Part shown: in pieces, positions 1 through 10,251 of the stretch
How the letters are laid out: every line of letters begins with the position of its first letter
Numbering within the stretch: position 1 is the stretch's first letter
Source of the DNA: an uncultured Burkholderiales bacterium
GTDB taxonomy: Bacteria; Pseudomonadota; Gammaproteobacteria; Burkholderiales; Burkholderiaceae_C
Length of the DNA stretch: 64,000 nt
Assembly (NCBI GenBank): GCA_903820745.1
Contig: CAIJIT010000013.1
Span: forward strand, 16,447 to 80,446
Reading direction: 5' to 3'
Position numbers and translations under genes: made by a program
The notes under the pieces: model-generated
The model's database searches: none
What the model was told of the DNA's origin: nothing
Seen by the model: only the letters and a program-made list of their open reading frames with translations

Positions 1-6
1 GCTTCC

Positions 7-29
7 AGCCCAGGAAGCCGGGCTTTTTT
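7..29 (+). terminator. Rho-independent terminator of a gene upstream of the window
   Basis: AGCCC-AGGAAGCC-GGGCT stem-loop followed directly by TTTTT. Confidence 0.6.
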
Positions 30-120
30 CTGGGTTTGCGCCACGCTGGCCCGACGACGGCATGATCCTCTGGCAAATTAACGCACTGACCCGGGCAGCT
101 GACCCGTTCTGGAGCTTTTT

Positions 121-1056
121 TTGAGTAGCAATTTATTGACCCCCCGCATGGCCGGCCTGCTCGAACGGATTCATCGCGCCGGGCGCCCACCGCTGCACAG
201 TTTGACGCCCGAGAAAGCCCGCGTCGCCTACCAGATCGGGGCGGAGATCCTCGACCTGCCGCGGGCGCCCTTGGCCCGCGTCGAAGACCTGCAGTTGCCC
301 GGGGCTGCCGGCCCGCTGGCGGCAAGGCTCTATGCTCCAACAGCCGACCAGCTGCCCATGCTGCTCTACTTGCATGGCGGCGGCTTCACCATCGGCAATC
401 TGGAAACCCACGACAGCTTGTGCCGGCAACTGAGCCTGCGCAGCGGCGCGGCGGTGCTGTCACTCGACTACCGGTTGGCACCCGAGCAGAAGTTTCCGGC
501 CGCGGTCGACGATTGCTGGGCGGTCATGCAATGGCTGGCTTCACATGCGGGCAGCCTCGGGCTCGATGGATCACGGCTGGCAGTCGGCGGCGACAGCGCC
601 GGCGGCACATTGGCGGCAGTGTGCGCCCTGCATGCGCGCGACATCCAGTTGCCGCTGGCGCTGCAGTTGTTGATCACCCCGGGCACCGCCGCCCATGCCG
701 ACAACGCCTCGCACCAGTTGTTTGCCAACGGCTTCCTGCTCGAAGCCGCCTCGATCGAATGGTTTTTCAACCATTACCTCGGTCCGCACCACCGGCGCGA
801 CTGGCGTTTTGCGCCGCTCGAAGCCGCCGACCATGGCGGACTTGCGCCGGCCTGCCTGGTGCTGGCCGAATGCGACCCGCTGGTCGACGAAGGTCTGGCC
901 TATGCCGACGCCATGCGCGCCAACGGCGGGCAGGTGCAACTCGAGTTGTACCGCGGCGTCACCCATGATTTCATCAAGATGGGGCGTTATATTCCCGAAG
1001 CTTTGCTGGCGCTGGACGCCTGCGGCTTGGCCATCAAACAGGCGCTACAGACATGA
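121..1056 (+). CDS. alpha/beta hydrolase (HSL/acetyl-esterase-like)
   Basis: LYLHGGGFTIGN oxyanion motif, GDSAGGTLA nucleophile elbow, C-terminal D/H; TTG start assumed. Confidence 0.85.
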   Translation: MSSNLLTPRMAGLLERIHRAGRPPLHSLTPEKARVAYQIGAEILDLPRAPLARVEDLQLPGAAGPLAARLYAPTADQLPMLLYLHGGGFTIGNLETHDSLCRQLSLRSGAAVLSLDYRLAPEQKFPAAVDDCWAVMQWLASHAGSLGLDGSRLAVGGDSAGGTLAAVCALHARDIQLPLALQLLITPGTAAHADNASHQLFANGFLLEAASIEWFFNHYLGPHHRRDWRFAPLEAADHGGLAPACLVLAECDPLVDEGLAYADAMRANGGQVQLELYRGVTHDFIKMGRYIPEALLALDACGLAIKQALQT

Positions 1057-1919
1057 CAACCATCACTAGACAGGATTTTCGTTTTGCCGAGCGCCTGCGG
1101 GTGCGCTGGTCCGAGATCGATGCCCAGCAGATCGTCTTCAACGGTCATTACCTGAACTATTTCGACCTCGCCGTCGGTGCCTATTGGCGCGCACTGGCCT
1201 TGCCCTATACCGACACGATGGCAGCCCTCGGAGGCGACCTGTTTGTCCGCAAGGCCACACTCGAATACCTCGGTTCGGCCAGGTATGACGAACAGCTCGA
1301 AGTCGGCGTGCGCTGCGCGCGCATCGGCAACAGCTCGATGCAGGTCATCGGCGCCGTTTTCCGTGGCCAGCAGTTACTTGTCCATGGCGAGCTGATCTAT
1401 GTCTTTGCCGATCCGCTGACGCAATTGCCCATGCCGATTCCGCACCAGTTGCGCGCGGTCCTGACCGATTTCGAAGCCGGCCAGAATATCGTCGAAGTCA
1501 AGCTGGGCGACTGGGCCGAGCTGGGCGGCCATGCCCGTGAAATCCGCCAGCAGGTCTTCATTGATGAACAGAAAATCCCCGCCGAGATGGAATGGGACAG
1601 CGAAGATGCCCGCTGCCTACATGCGGTCGCATTCAACCGCTTCGGCCGGGCCTTGGCCACCGGACGCCTAATGGAACATGTACCCGGCGTGGCCAAGATC
1701 GGCCGCATGGCGGTGATGCGCAATCTGCGCGGCAGCCATATCGGCCGCGATTTGCTCGAAGCCTTGATGAGCCAGGCGCGCCGCGAAGGCTATCGCGAGG
1801 CCGTCCTCCATGCCCAGCTATCAGCCGCTGGTTTCTATGCCCGCGCCGGCTTTGTGCAACGCGGCCCAAGCTTTGAAGAGCTTGGCATTGCGCATGTGGA
1901 AATGGTTTGCGTACTCTGA
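1053..1919 (+). CDS. Fusion of 4HBT-type acyl-CoA thioesterase (YbgC/FadM-like) and GNAT N-acetyltransferase
   Basis: N-terminal RVRWSEIDAQQIVFNGHYLNYFD hotdog motif; C-terminal GNAT pattern (GRMAVMRNLRGSHIGRDLLEALM...AAGFYARAGF); ATGA overlap with upstream CDS. Confidence 0.85.
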   Translation: MTTITRQDFRFAERLRVRWSEIDAQQIVFNGHYLNYFDLAVGAYWRALALPYTDTMAALGGDLFVRKATLEYLGSARYDEQLEVGVRCARIGNSSMQVIGAVFRGQQLLVHGELIYVFADPLTQLPMPIPHQLRAVLTDFEAGQNIVEVKLGDWAELGGHAREIRQQVFIDEQKIPAEMEWDSEDARCLHAVAFNRFGRALATGRLMEHVPGVAKIGRMAVMRNLRGSHIGRDLLEALMSQARREGYREAVLHAQLSAAGFYARAGFVQRGPSFEELGIAHVEMVCVL

Positions 1920-1920
1920 C

Positions 1921-2202
1921 TCAGGCGCTGACGAAGGCCTCGACATGTCTTGGTCCTGGCAGGCCGGCATGGCTGGCTGCGGCTTCGATGGCCGCCTGCA
2001 GCGCGGCGTCGATGCCTTGTTCGCAGGCATAGGTTTCCATCAAAGTCAACTGGCCCTCAACAGCTTCCGGGCGGCGCAGCAATTCAGCCCGTAGGCCGGC
2101 ATGGTCGGCGCAGAGCCTGGCCTGCAGGGCCAGCACCTTCTCGCACACGGCGCCCAAATCGGCTTGGGCAATGCGGTAATAGACGTAAATCCTGCGGTTC
2201 AT
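1921..2202 (-). CDS. DUF4936 family protein
   Basis: MNRRIYVYYRI... start and ETYACEQGID motif; located beside ygfZ as is common in betaproteobacteria. Confidence 0.7.
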   Translation of the reverse strand: MNRRIYVYYRIAQADLGAVCEKVLALQARLCADHAGLRAELLRRPEAVEGQLTLMETYACEQGIDAALQAAIEAAASHAGLPGPRHVEAFVSA

Positions 2203-2207
2203 CCGGC

Positions 2208-3149
2208 TCAGACCTCGGTACTGAACGCGTAAGGCATGGCCTGCGGCCGCAGCAGCGGGCCGTCGACGCTGCCCAGATGCAAGCTGCCTGAAGTCAGCGC
2301 AGCGATCTTGGCCTCGGCCAGCACCAGGCTGCGCTCGTCGCGCAATGCCGCGCTGGCCACCATGCCGGCAGGTTGGCCGGGATCTTCGCTATGGAATATT
2401 TCCTGTCCCGGCGAAGCCGCACCATCGAGTTCGAACAAATAAGTCCGGCGTTTGATGCCGCCGCGATATTGGCTGCGGGCCACGACTTCCTGACCCGGAT
2501 AACAGCCTTTCTGGAAATTGACCCCGTCGAGCAGCTCCAGGTTCAGCATCTGCGGCACGAATTGCTCGCTGGTGGCATTCAACACCCAGGCCAGCCCGCT
2601 TTGCGCCTCCAGCCAATCCCAGTCAGCCTGCGCCAATGGCGGCAGGGCAGGGGATGGCGCCAGGGCATCCTGCACCAGCATCCAGCGCGAATGGCCACCA
2701 GCATCCGGCAGACGGATGACGCTATCAGCACCGAGCTGGCTGCGACCCCAGCGCTGCGCCGGGGCCTGGGCACCCAGCCAATCAGCCGCATCGACCAGAC
2801 CCCATAGATTGAATTCGTTGCTAGCGTCGCTGAGCTTGCATTTGGCCCGCATCACAAACATGCTCAGCCGCTTCAAAATTGCCGGCAGCAGTTCGGCCGG
2901 CAGCGCCAGCAGAATTTCCTGCTCGTTATTTTTCCAGCCGATCAGATTGGCCAGCAAACGGCCTTTGGCACTGCAAAACCCAGCCAGCCTGGCCTCGCCC
3001 AGCCCCAGTTGGACAAAATCCTGGGTTAATTGCCCATGCAAGAACTTGGCAGCGTCCTCGCCCTTGGCCAGAATCAGGCCCCATTGAGTCAGGCGCAAAG
3101 CGCCACTGCTGGTCGTTGATGTCTTGTTCATGGTCGCGATTATCATCAA
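2208..3149 (-). CDS. ygfZ: Folate-binding protein YgfZ (CAF17/GcvT-like)
   Basis: KGCYPGQEVVARSQYRG signature motif, FLHGQLTQD N-terminal motif. Confidence 0.9.
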   Translation of the reverse strand: MMIIATMNKTSTTSSGALRLTQWGLILAKGEDAAKFLHGQLTQDFVQLGLGEARLAGFCSAKGRLLANLIGWKNNEQEILLALPAELLPAILKRLSMFVMRAKCKLSDASNEFNLWGLVDAADWLGAQAPAQRWGRSQLGADSVIRLPDAGGHSRWMLVQDALAPSPALPPLAQADWDWLEAQSGLAWVLNATSEQFVPQMLNLELLDGVNFQKGCYPGQEVVARSQYRGGIKRRTYLFELDGAASPGQEIFHSEDPGQPAGMVASAALRDERSLVLAEAKIAALTSGSLHLGSVDGPLLRPQAMPYAFSTEV

Positions 3150-3179
3150 CCTCCGGATCAGGACAACCAGGCAAGGGTA

Positions 3180-4181
3180 TTGATGAAGCGAACCATGGGC
3201 AAAATTCTGGCAATTTTGCTGTTTCTCCTGCTATTTGCGGGGGGTTGGGCAGGCTGGTGGCTGGCAACTCCGCTGCGGCTCGTCAGCGATTCGGTTGAGT
3301 TGTCGATCGAACCGGGCAACTCGCCGCGCGAAGTCGCTTTAGCCTGGGTCAATGCCGGTGTGCAGTCCGATCCGCGGCTGCTTTACCAATGGTTCCGCTG
3401 GTCTGGACAGTCGCGGCTGATTCGCGCTGGCAGCTACGAAATTCATCGCGGCGAGAGCGCCTTGCAACTGTTGCAGAAAATGGTGCGAGGCGACCAGGTG
3501 CTCGAGCAATTGCGTTTCATCGAGGGCTGGACCTTCAGCCAGATGCGTGCCGCCATCGCCCGCGCGCCAGCGCTGAAGCCGGCCACGGCGGACTTGACCG
3601 AGGCGCAGCTGATGACCTTGATCGGCGCGCCAGGCCAGGCGGCAGAAGGGCGCTTCTTTCCCGATACCTATGCGTACAGCCGCGGCGTCAGCGACCTGAC
3701 CTTGCTCAAGCGTGCGCATCAGGCGATGCAAAAACGGCTGGCCGCTGCCTGGAGCTTGCGCGCCGACGGTTTGCCCTTGAAAAGCGCCGATGAAGCGCTG
3801 ATCCTGGCCTCGATCATCGAAAAAGAGACCGGTGCCGCTTCCGAGCGCGCCCTGATCGGCGCCGTATTCATCAACCGCTTGCGCATCGGCATGCCGCTGC
3901 AAACCGATCCGACCGTGATCTATGGCCTGGGCGAGCGCTATACCGGCCGTTTGCGCAAACGCGATCTGCTGGCCGACCAGCCTTTCAACACCTATCTGCG
4001 CCGCGGTCTGCCGCCCACGCCGATCTCGATGCCGGGTAATGCGGCCTTGCTGGCGGCACTCCATCCGGCGCCCAGCGAAGCCCAATATTTCGTGGCCCGC
4101 GGCGACGGCAGCAGTGAATTCAGCGACACGCTGTCCGCGCATAATCGCGCGGTGAACAAATACCAGCGCAGCAACAAGTGA
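3180..4181 (+). CDS. mltG: Endolytic transglycosylase MltG
   Basis: N-terminal [31 protein letters not shown]...[19 protein letters not shown] motifs. Confidence 0.95.
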   Translation: MMKRTMGKILAILLFLLLFAGGWAGWWLATPLRLVSDSVELSIEPGNSPREVALAWVNAGVQSDPRLLYQWFRWSGQSRLIRAGSYEIHRGESALQLLQKMVRGDQVLEQLRFIEGWTFSQMRAAIARAPALKPATADLTEAQLMTLIGAPGQAAEGRFFPDTYAYSRGVSDLTLLKRAHQAMQKRLAAAWSLRADGLPLKSADEALILASIIEKETGAASERALIGAVFINRLRIGMPLQTDPTVIYGLGERYTGRLRKRDLLADQPFNTYLRRGLPPTPISMPGNAALLAALHPAPSEAQYFVARGDGSSEFSDTLSAHNRAVNKYQRSNK

Positions 4182-4789
4182 CAGCCAGATTCATCAGTTT
4201 CGAGGGCATCGATGGTGCCGGCAAATCGACCCATATCGCCACCCTGACCGCCAGGCTCGAACAGCGCGGCGCCACGGTCATCAACACGCGCGAGCCCGGC
4301 GGCACCGAACTGGCCGAGACCTTGCGCGAGCTGGTTCTGCACAGCAGCATGGACAGTTTGACCGAGGCTCTGCTGGTTTTTGCCGGGCGCCGCGACCATC
4401 TGCAGCAGGTCATCCAGCCAGCACTCGACGCCGGCAAGACCGTGCTTTGCGACCGTTTTACCGATGCCAGTTTTGCTTACCAGGGCGGCGGCCGCGGTGT
4501 CGACTTGACGGTACTTGGAACGCTCGAAAAATGGGTGCAGGGCGATCGACAACCTGATCTGACGCTGTGGTTCGACCTGCCGCCGGAGATGGCCGCCCAG
4601 CGCAGGGCTGCGGCACGTGCGGCTGATCGTTTCGAGCAGCAGGATCTGGACTTTTTCGAGCGCGTGCGGGCTGCTTATGCAATGCGCGCCGAGTCTGCAC
4701 CGCAACGCTTTGTCCGGCTTGACGCCAGCCTGTCGGTTGACGCGGTGGCGGCCCAGATCGCCGCAGTCATGGAGTCGCGCGGATGGTAG
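4178..4789 (+). CDS. tmk: Thymidylate kinase
   Basis: [16 protein letters not shown]-loop, [30 protein letters not shown] start overlapping mltG. Confidence 0.95.
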   Translation: MTARFISFEGIDGAGKSTHIATLTARLEQRGATVINTREPGGTELAETLRELVLHSSMDSLTEALLVFAGRRDHLQQVIQPALDAGKTVLCDRFTDASFAYQGGGRGVDLTVLGTLEKWVQGDRQPDLTLWFDLPPEMAAQRRAAARAADRFEQQDLDFFERVRAAYAMRAESAPQRFVRLDASLSVDAVAAQIAAVMESRGW

Positions 4790-5796
4790 GCGGTTTGCTG
4801 CCCTGGCTGGCCTTGCCGCTGAGCCAGGCCTTGGCGACATCGCACTCACATGCCTTGCTGGTGCAGGGGCCGGCTGGCGTCGGCCAGTTCGACCTGGCGC
4901 TGGCCTTGGCGCAAGCCTGGCTGTGCGAGGCGCCGCAAACCGATTCGCCCCGCCAAGGCTGGGCCTGCTTGTCCTGCGCCAGCTGCAAGCTGTTCAGTGC
5001 GCACACGCACCCTGACTTTCAACTGCTGCTGCCCGAAGCGCTGCGCGAATCACTGGGCTGGGAGGAGGGCGCCGAGGCCTCTGGCGAAGCCAAAGCCTCC
5101 AAGGCCAAGCCGAGCCGCGAGATCAAGATCGATGCAGTGCGCGCGGCACTTGGATTTACCCAAGCCACCTCGGCCCGCGGTCGCGCCAAGGTGGTGCTGG
5201 TCTACCCGGCCGAAGCGCTCAATATGGTCGCAGCCAATGCCTTGCTGAAGACGCTGGAGGAACCCTCGGGCAGTTTGCGTTTCGTACTGGCCAGCAATGC
5301 GCCCGAAGCGCTGCTGCCGACGATCCGCAGCCGCTGTCAGCCCCTGCCATTGCCGCTGCCAGCCAGGGTACCCGCCTTGCAATGGCTGGCAGAGCAGGGC
5401 GTTGATGACCCCGAACTGCTGCTTGACGCGGCCGGTGGCCGGCCGCAGGAAGCGCGTGACTGGTTCGAAGCTGGTTTGCGCGCCAGCGTCTGGCAACAAT
5501 TGCCCCAGCAACTGGCCCGCGGCGAAGCCCAGGCGCTGGCCAACTGGCCGCCAGCGCGCGCGATCGACGCTTTGCAACGCCTTTGCCACGACCTGCTGCG
5601 CCGCGCCCATGCAGCGCCGCCGACTTATTTCCCCCTGTCCGCCTTGCCCAAGCCTGGTCCGGCCGCGCCTCTGCATGCCTGGGCGGCAGCGCTGCGCCAG
5701 GCAGCAAGGCATGCCGAACATCCGCTCAATGCCGGTCTGCTGATCGAGTCCTTGTTTGCCCAAGGCAAGCAAGCTTTGCAGGTCAGGGCGGGCTGA
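4783..5796 (+). CDS. holB: DNA polymerase III delta' subunit
   Basis: [39 protein letters not shown], follows tmk. Confidence 0.9.
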   Translation: MVGGLLPWLALPLSQALATSHSHALLVQGPAGVGQFDLALALAQAWLCEAPQTDSPRQGWACLSCASCKLFSAHTHPDFQLLLPEALRESLGWEEGAEASGEAKASKAKPSREIKIDAVRAALGFTQATSARGRAKVVLVYPAEALNMVAANALLKTLEEPSGSLRFVLASNAPEALLPTIRSRCQPLPLPLPARVPALQWLAEQGVDDPELLLDAAGGRPQEARDWFEAGLRASVWQQLPQQLARGEAQALANWPPARAIDALQRLCHDLLRRAHAAPPTYFPLSALPKPGPAAPLHAWAAALRQAARHAEHPLNAGLLIESLFAQGKQALQVRAG

Positions 5797-5805
5797 GCCT
5801 TCGGT

Positions 5806-6174
5806 ATGAGTGATCTGCCTAGCAAACCCGACGACGCCAGCCCGAGCGTGATCCAGTTGATCTTTCGCGACAAGGCGGCGCTCTATGCGGCTTACATACC
5901 GCTGTTCAGCGCTGGCGGACTGTTTGTGCCCACCAAGCAGGCCCATCTGCTGGGCGATCAGATCTATTTGCTGATCGGCCTGCCGGGCGATGCCCAGCGC
6001 TATCCGATCGTCGGCAAGGTCGCCTGGCTGACACCGGCCAATGCAGCCGGCGGACGCAGTGAAGGCATCGGCGTGAGTTTCCCCGCAGACCCGGCGGGCA
6101 AGGACCTCAAGCCAATGATCGAAAAAATCCTCGGTTCAATGCTCGCATCGAACAAGCCGAGCCAGACAATTTGA
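5806..6174 (+). CDS. PilZ domain protein (type IV pilus type)
   Basis: YIPLFSAGGLFVPT...GKVAWLTP...GIGVSF; position holB-pilZ-tatD. Confidence 0.85.
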   Translation: MSDLPSKPDDASPSVIQLIFRDKAALYAAYIPLFSAGGLFVPTKQAHLLGDQIYLLIGLPGDAQRYPIVGKVAWLTPANAAGGRSEGIGVSFPADPAGKDLKPMIEKILGSMLASNKPSQTI

Positions 6175-6190
6175 GCCACGACCTTCATCC

Positions 6191-6967
6191 ATGTTCATCG
6201 ATTCGCATTGCCACCTGAGTTTTCCCGAACTGCAATCCCAGCTGCCGCATATCCTGGCCGAGATGAAAGCGGCACAGGTCGAGCAGGCGATCTGCATCTG
6301 CACGACGATGGAGGATTTCCCCAACGTCAGCAGGCTGGCCGATGAGCATCAACATCTCTGGGCCACCGTCGGCGTTCATCCCGACAATGAGGATGTGCAT
6401 GAACCCGATGTCAACGAGTTGGTGCAGGCCGCCAAGCACCCAAAAGTCGTTGCCATCGGCGAGACCGGGCTCGACTATTACCGGCTCAATGGCCGCAGCA
6501 TCGAACAAATGGAATGGCAGCGCGAACGCTTCCGGGTCCATATCCGCGCGGCCTTGCTGGCGGCAAAACCCTTGGTCATCCATACCCGCAGCAGCGCTGC
6601 CGACACCCTGCGTTTGCTCGATGAAATGGGCGGCGAAAAAGCCGGCGGCGTTTTCCACTGTTTCACCGAAAGCGCCGAAGTCGCTCTGGCAGCTGTAGAG
6701 CGGGGGTTTTACATCTCCTTCTCGGGCATCCTGACCTTCAAGAACGCCCAGAGCTTGCGCGATGTCGCCAAATTGCTGCCGCTGGAGCGCCTGTTGATCG
6801 AGACCGACAGCCCCTATCTGGCGCCGGCACCACACCGCGGCAAACTCAACAGCCCGGCTTATGTGCCCCATGTGGCGGCCGCTTTGGCTGATGTCAAAGG
6901 CTGTTCGCTGGCTGAGCTGGCGGCACAGACTTCGGCCAATTGCCGGCAATTGTTCGGCTTGAATTGA
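6191..6967 (+). CDS. TatD family metal-dependent hydrolase
   Basis: FIDSHCHL, GETGLDYYR, HTR, FHCFTES, IETDSPYLAP motifs. Confidence 0.93.
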   Translation: MFIDSHCHLSFPELQSQLPHILAEMKAAQVEQAICICTTMEDFPNVSRLADEHQHLWATVGVHPDNEDVHEPDVNELVQAAKHPKVVAIGETGLDYYRLNGRSIEQMEWQRERFRVHIRAALLAAKPLVIHTRSSAADTLRLLDEMGGEKAGGVFHCFTESAEVALAAVERGFYISFSGILTFKNAQSLRDVAKLLPLERLLIETDSPYLAPAPHRGKLNSPAYVPHVAAALADVKGCSLAELAAQTSANCRQLFGLN

Positions 6968-6973
6968 GCGCAG

Positions 6974-7600
6974 ATGAAAAAACTGCTGCCATGCCTGCTG
7001 GTGGTTGCTTTGCATGGCCTGCTGCAAGCCGGACCTGTCGATGAATTAACCGCTGCCGCTGAACGCAACAACGGCAGCGGCGTGCTGACCTTGTTGCTGC
7101 GGGGCGTCGATCCGAATGCGGCCGACTCGAAGGGCCGGACCGCCTTGAACATCGCCTTGCGCGAAGAATCGGACAAGGCGCTCGACAGCTTGTTGGCCTA
7201 TCCGCAGCTTGACCTCAATGCCGCCAATGCCAACGGCGAGACCCCGCTGATGCTGGCCGCGCTGAAAGGTCGGCTTGAATGGGTGCAGTTGCTGGTCAAA
7301 CGCGGCGCCAAGATCAACCGGGGCGGCTGGACGCCGCTGCATTACGCCTGCAGCGGCCCTGACAACGGCGTGGCCTTGTGGCTGATCGCCCAGGGTGCCG
7401 ACATCAATGCGCGCTCACCAAATGGCACCACGCCCTTGATGATGAGCGTTCGCTACGGCCCGGCCGATCTGGCCGAAGACTTGTTGAAGGCCGGCGCTGA
7501 CCGCTTGCTGCGCAACGAACAACATCTCGACGCGGCAGATTTTGCATTGGCTGCAGGGCGCGATCGGTTGCTGCAACTGCTCAGGCTTGCGCCGCGATAG
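6974..7600 (+). CDS. Ankyrin repeat protein with signal peptide
   Basis: Repeated GETPLMLAAL..., GWTPLHYAC..., GTTPLMMSV ankyrin units after a hydrophobic N-terminus. Confidence 0.88.
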   Translation: MKKLLPCLLVVALHGLLQAGPVDELTAAAERNNGSGVLTLLLRGVDPNAADSKGRTALNIALREESDKALDSLLAYPQLDLNAANANGETPLMLAALKGRLEWVQLLVKRGAKINRGGWTPLHYACSGPDNGVALWLIAQGADINARSPNGTTPLMMSVRYGPADLAEDLLKAGADRLLRNEQHLDAADFALAAGRDRLLQLLRLAPR

Positions 7601-7632
7601 TCTGGCAACAACGCCAGGCTGACTGGTTTCGA

Positions 7633-8055
7633 TCAGAGCGTTTGAGCGCAAAATACCGCTGGGGCGACGATGCGCGTACGTCCAATGGTGCCACGCTGCA
7701 GCAGTCCGGCGCGACGATCCCCAGTCACCAAATAGTCAGCCTCGCTGGTCAAGGCCATTGCGAGCAGGAACTCGTCACTGGGATCGGTCAGGTTCATTTC
7801 AGCCGGGAGAGGGGACAAAACAAGCAGAACGAGGGCGCGTTGCATGTTGTTCACCATCGTGCCGATGCGGTGGGCCGGCAGTATCGGCTTGAGTTTGGGA
7901 TAGCGACTCGCCCGCCGCAACTGGTCAAGCTGTACCGTCGAGGTCACTAATTCGAATTTGCCTGCGCGCCAAGCCTTGTAGATGACATCAGACGGACCAT
8001 GCGGCGAAATCATCGCACCGAGCAACACATTGGTGTCGAGGATGACACACATCAA
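7633..8055 (-). CDS. PIN-domain toxin (putative toxin-antitoxin system)
   Basis: VILDTNVLLGA start, DPSDEFLLAMAL and YLVTGDR PIN motifs; 4-nt overlap with upstream small RHH-like gene. Confidence 0.88.
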   Translation of the reverse strand: MMCVILDTNVLLGAMISPHGPSDVIYKAWRAGKFELVTSTVQLDQLRRASRYPKLKPILPAHRIGTMVNNMQRALVLLVLSPLPAEMNLTDPSDEFLLAMALTSEADYLVTGDRRAGLLQRGTIGRTRIVAPAVFCAQTL

Positions 8056-8291
8056 TGTTCACGCGCCCACTGTACGGCCTCTTCGATGAGGTTCGTTATT
8101 TCTGACGCGCCCATACCGATCGTGGCTGCCTTGGCTTGTTCAACGGCCTTCTCCAGCAGGTAGGAGCGCACGGCCTCCTCAATGAAGCGTGACAGGTCAC
8201 CTTTACGACCGCCGCCTTGCGCGGCGATGAACATGCGAACGGACTGATCCGTGTCTGGTGACACAGCGATGTTCCAGCGGACTGTATCCAT
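8052..8291 (-). CDS. Ribbon-helix-helix-type antitoxin
   Basis: 79 aa; NIAVSPDTDQSVRMFIA...GDLSRFIEEAVRSYLLE; directly upstream of the PIN toxin. Confidence 0.75.
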   Translation of the reverse strand: MDTVRWNIAVSPDTDQSVRMFIAAQGGGRKGDLSRFIEEAVRSYLLEKAVEQAKAATIGMGASEITNLIEEAVQWAREH

Positions 8292-8453
8292 GATGGCTTG
8301 AGTGTGAGACCGTGTCGGTGTTTATACACTTACCGATCGGGTCAGGCAAGCAAGCCCGAACCTCCACATATAGTCGACAATGTGTATTATGTAAAATTAC
8401 ATTTATCGATTGGCCTGAACAATAAACAACACCCCTCCAAACCCGCCAATCCC

Positions 8454-8490
8454 GTAGCCCGAGATGAGACCGAAGGTCGGCATGCGGGGA
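8454..8490 (+). repeat. REP-like palindromic unit, copy 1
   Basis: GTAGCCCG...GTCGGCATGCGGGGA, inverted relative to 8595-8630. Confidence 0.5.
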
Positions 8491-8594
8491 CTCCACGCTT
8501 TTTAATGTAGAAACTTTCATTCATTGAAAACCACTTGGATTAGAAATCGAAAGTAAAGTCTCAACTTTTTTGACCCCTGGTACGCTCGATCGTG

Positions 8595-8630
8595 TTCCCC
8601 GCATTCCGGCTGCGCCGTTATGCGAGCTAC
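8595..8630 (-). repeat. REP-like palindromic unit, copy 2 (inverted)
   Basis: Reverse complement GTAGCTCGCATAACGGCGCAGCCGGAATGCGGGGAA resembles copy 1. Confidence 0.5.
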
Positions 8631-8698
8631 AGGTGATGCGATAGTCGAGCTGCCGGATCAACGAGGGCCGGAATGAATTCAACCAGGATGAAAAAAGA

Positions 8699-9403
8699 AT
8701 GACGATCAAGGCTGTGGTTTTTGATGCTTACGGGACTTTGTTCGATGTTTACTCGATCGGCGCACTGGCCGAGCGGCTGTATCCGGGGCATGGCGCGACC
8801 ATCTCGACGCTTTGGCGAGACAAGCAGATCGAGTACACCCGCTTGATCACGATGTCGGATCCGCATGGGGCGGGTGGCAGCCGGCATTACCAGTCGTTCT
8901 GGGACATCACGCGGCTGTCGCTGCTTTATGTCCTGGCGCGCTTGAAGCTGGCGCCGGCAGAACAAAGCGTCGATGCTCTGATGGCGCAATATGGTCAGTT
9001 GACGCCCTTCCCCGAAAACCTGGCCGTGCTGGAAAAGCTCAAGGCCGCCGGCATCCAGACCGCCATCCTCTCCAACGGCAACACCGCGATGCTCGAGAAG
9101 GTGGTGGCCAGCGCCGGCATGGCGCAGTTGCTGGACCATGTGACTTCAGTCGACAGCGCCCGTCTGTTCAAGACCGCGCCTGAAAGCTATGCGCTGGTGC
9201 AACAGAGGCTGCCGCTGCAGGCCGAGGAAATCCTCTTTGTCTCGAGCAATGCCTGGGATGCGCTCGGTGCCACCTGGTTCGGTTTCACCACGCTCTGGGT
9301 CAATCGCCAGGGGCTGCCATTCGAGACGATCGGGGTTCCGCCGAGCTTCACCGGCAGCGATCTGGGCCTGGTGCTGGAGATCCTGCAGCTCAAGCTTGAC
9401 TGA
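8699..9403 (+). CDS. Haloacid dehalogenase type II (HAD superfamily)
   Basis: VVFDAYGTLFDV, ILSNGN, K in LFKTAPESYA, FVSSNAWDALGA. Confidence 0.9.
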   Translation: MTIKAVVFDAYGTLFDVYSIGALAERLYPGHGATISTLWRDKQIEYTRLITMSDPHGAGGSRHYQSFWDITRLSLLYVLARLKLAPAEQSVDALMAQYGQLTPFPENLAVLEKLKAAGIQTAILSNGNTAMLEKVVASAGMAQLLDHVTSVDSARLFKTAPESYALVQQRLPLQAEEILFVSSNAWDALGATWFGFTTLWVNRQGLPFETIGVPPSFTGSDLGLVLEILQLKLD

Positions 9404-9444
9404 AGTCAGGCGCCGGGCTGCCCTGCCCGGCTAGTCTGAGGCGG

Positions 9445-10251
9445 ATGGAACTCAGCCCCCCAAACCAGCCACGCCGATCATTCACCTTGGGCCTGCTCGG
9501 CTCGGTTGGCCTGCCCTGGCGGGCGGCTGCAAGTTCGGCGCCGGCAGTTCCCTTGCTGACTTACCACCGCTTCGCGCCGGAGGCTGTCGACAGCATGACG
9601 CTGCGGCTGGCCAATTTCGAATCGCATCTGGCCTTGATCCGGCGCCTCGGTTGCAGCGTGATCCCGCTGGCCGATTGGCTGGCTTGCTGCAATGGCGCTG
9701 TCAAGAACCTGCCACAGCGTGCGGTCGTGCTTTGCGCCGATGACGGCCACCGCTCGCAATTCTTGCTGATGGCGCCGCTGCTGCGCGAACTGGGCTGGCC
9801 GGTGACGCTGTTCGTCTATCCCTCGGCGATCTCGAATGCGAGCTATGCGATGAGCTGGCAACAACTGCGCGAGCTGGCCGCCGACAAGGCCTTCAGCATC
9901 CAGTCGCACAGCTACTGGCACCCGAACCTGCTGCAGGACCGGGCGCGGATGAAGACCGCTGAATTTATCCGCCAGGCGAAGCTGCAATTGCAGCATTCGA
10001 GGGATTTGTTGCAGCAGCAACTCGGCAACCCGGTGGATCTGCTGGCCTGGCCCTTCGGACTCAGCGATTCGGCTTTGCAGGCGCAGGCAGCAGAAGCCGG
10101 CTATTCGGCCGCTTTCGGCCTGGGCAACCGTTCGGCAAGTTGCGGCGACCCGCGCTTCGATCTGCCGCGCCACTTGATGGTCGACAGCGTGAACGCCAAG
10201 CAACTCGAAGCGCGGCTGAAAGCAGCTTTTGCCACCGGCGGTCAGCGATGA
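9445..10251 (+). CDS. Polysaccharide deacetylase family protein (CE4-like)
   Basis: VPLLTYHRF, VVLCADDGHRS, IQSHSYWHPNL, LLAWPFGLSD motifs. Confidence 0.85.
   Translation: MELSPPNQPRRSFTLGLLGSVGLPWRAAASSAPAVPLLTYHRFAPEAVDSMTLRLANFESHLALIRRLGCSVIPLADWLACCNGAVKNLPQRAVVLCADDGHRSQFLLMAPLLRELGWPVTLFVYPSAISNASYAMSWQQLRELAADKAFSIQSHSYWHPNLLQDRARMKTAEFIRQAKLQLQHSRDLLQQQLGNPVDLLAWPFGLSDSALQAQAAEAGYSAAFGLGNRSASCGDPRFDLPRHLMVDSVNAKQLEARLKAAFATGGQR

Noticed and set aside
9412-9431. GCCGGGC-tgccct-GCCCGGC stem-loop as terminator
   Set aside because: Good stem but no T-tract on either side; may be a minor structure only.
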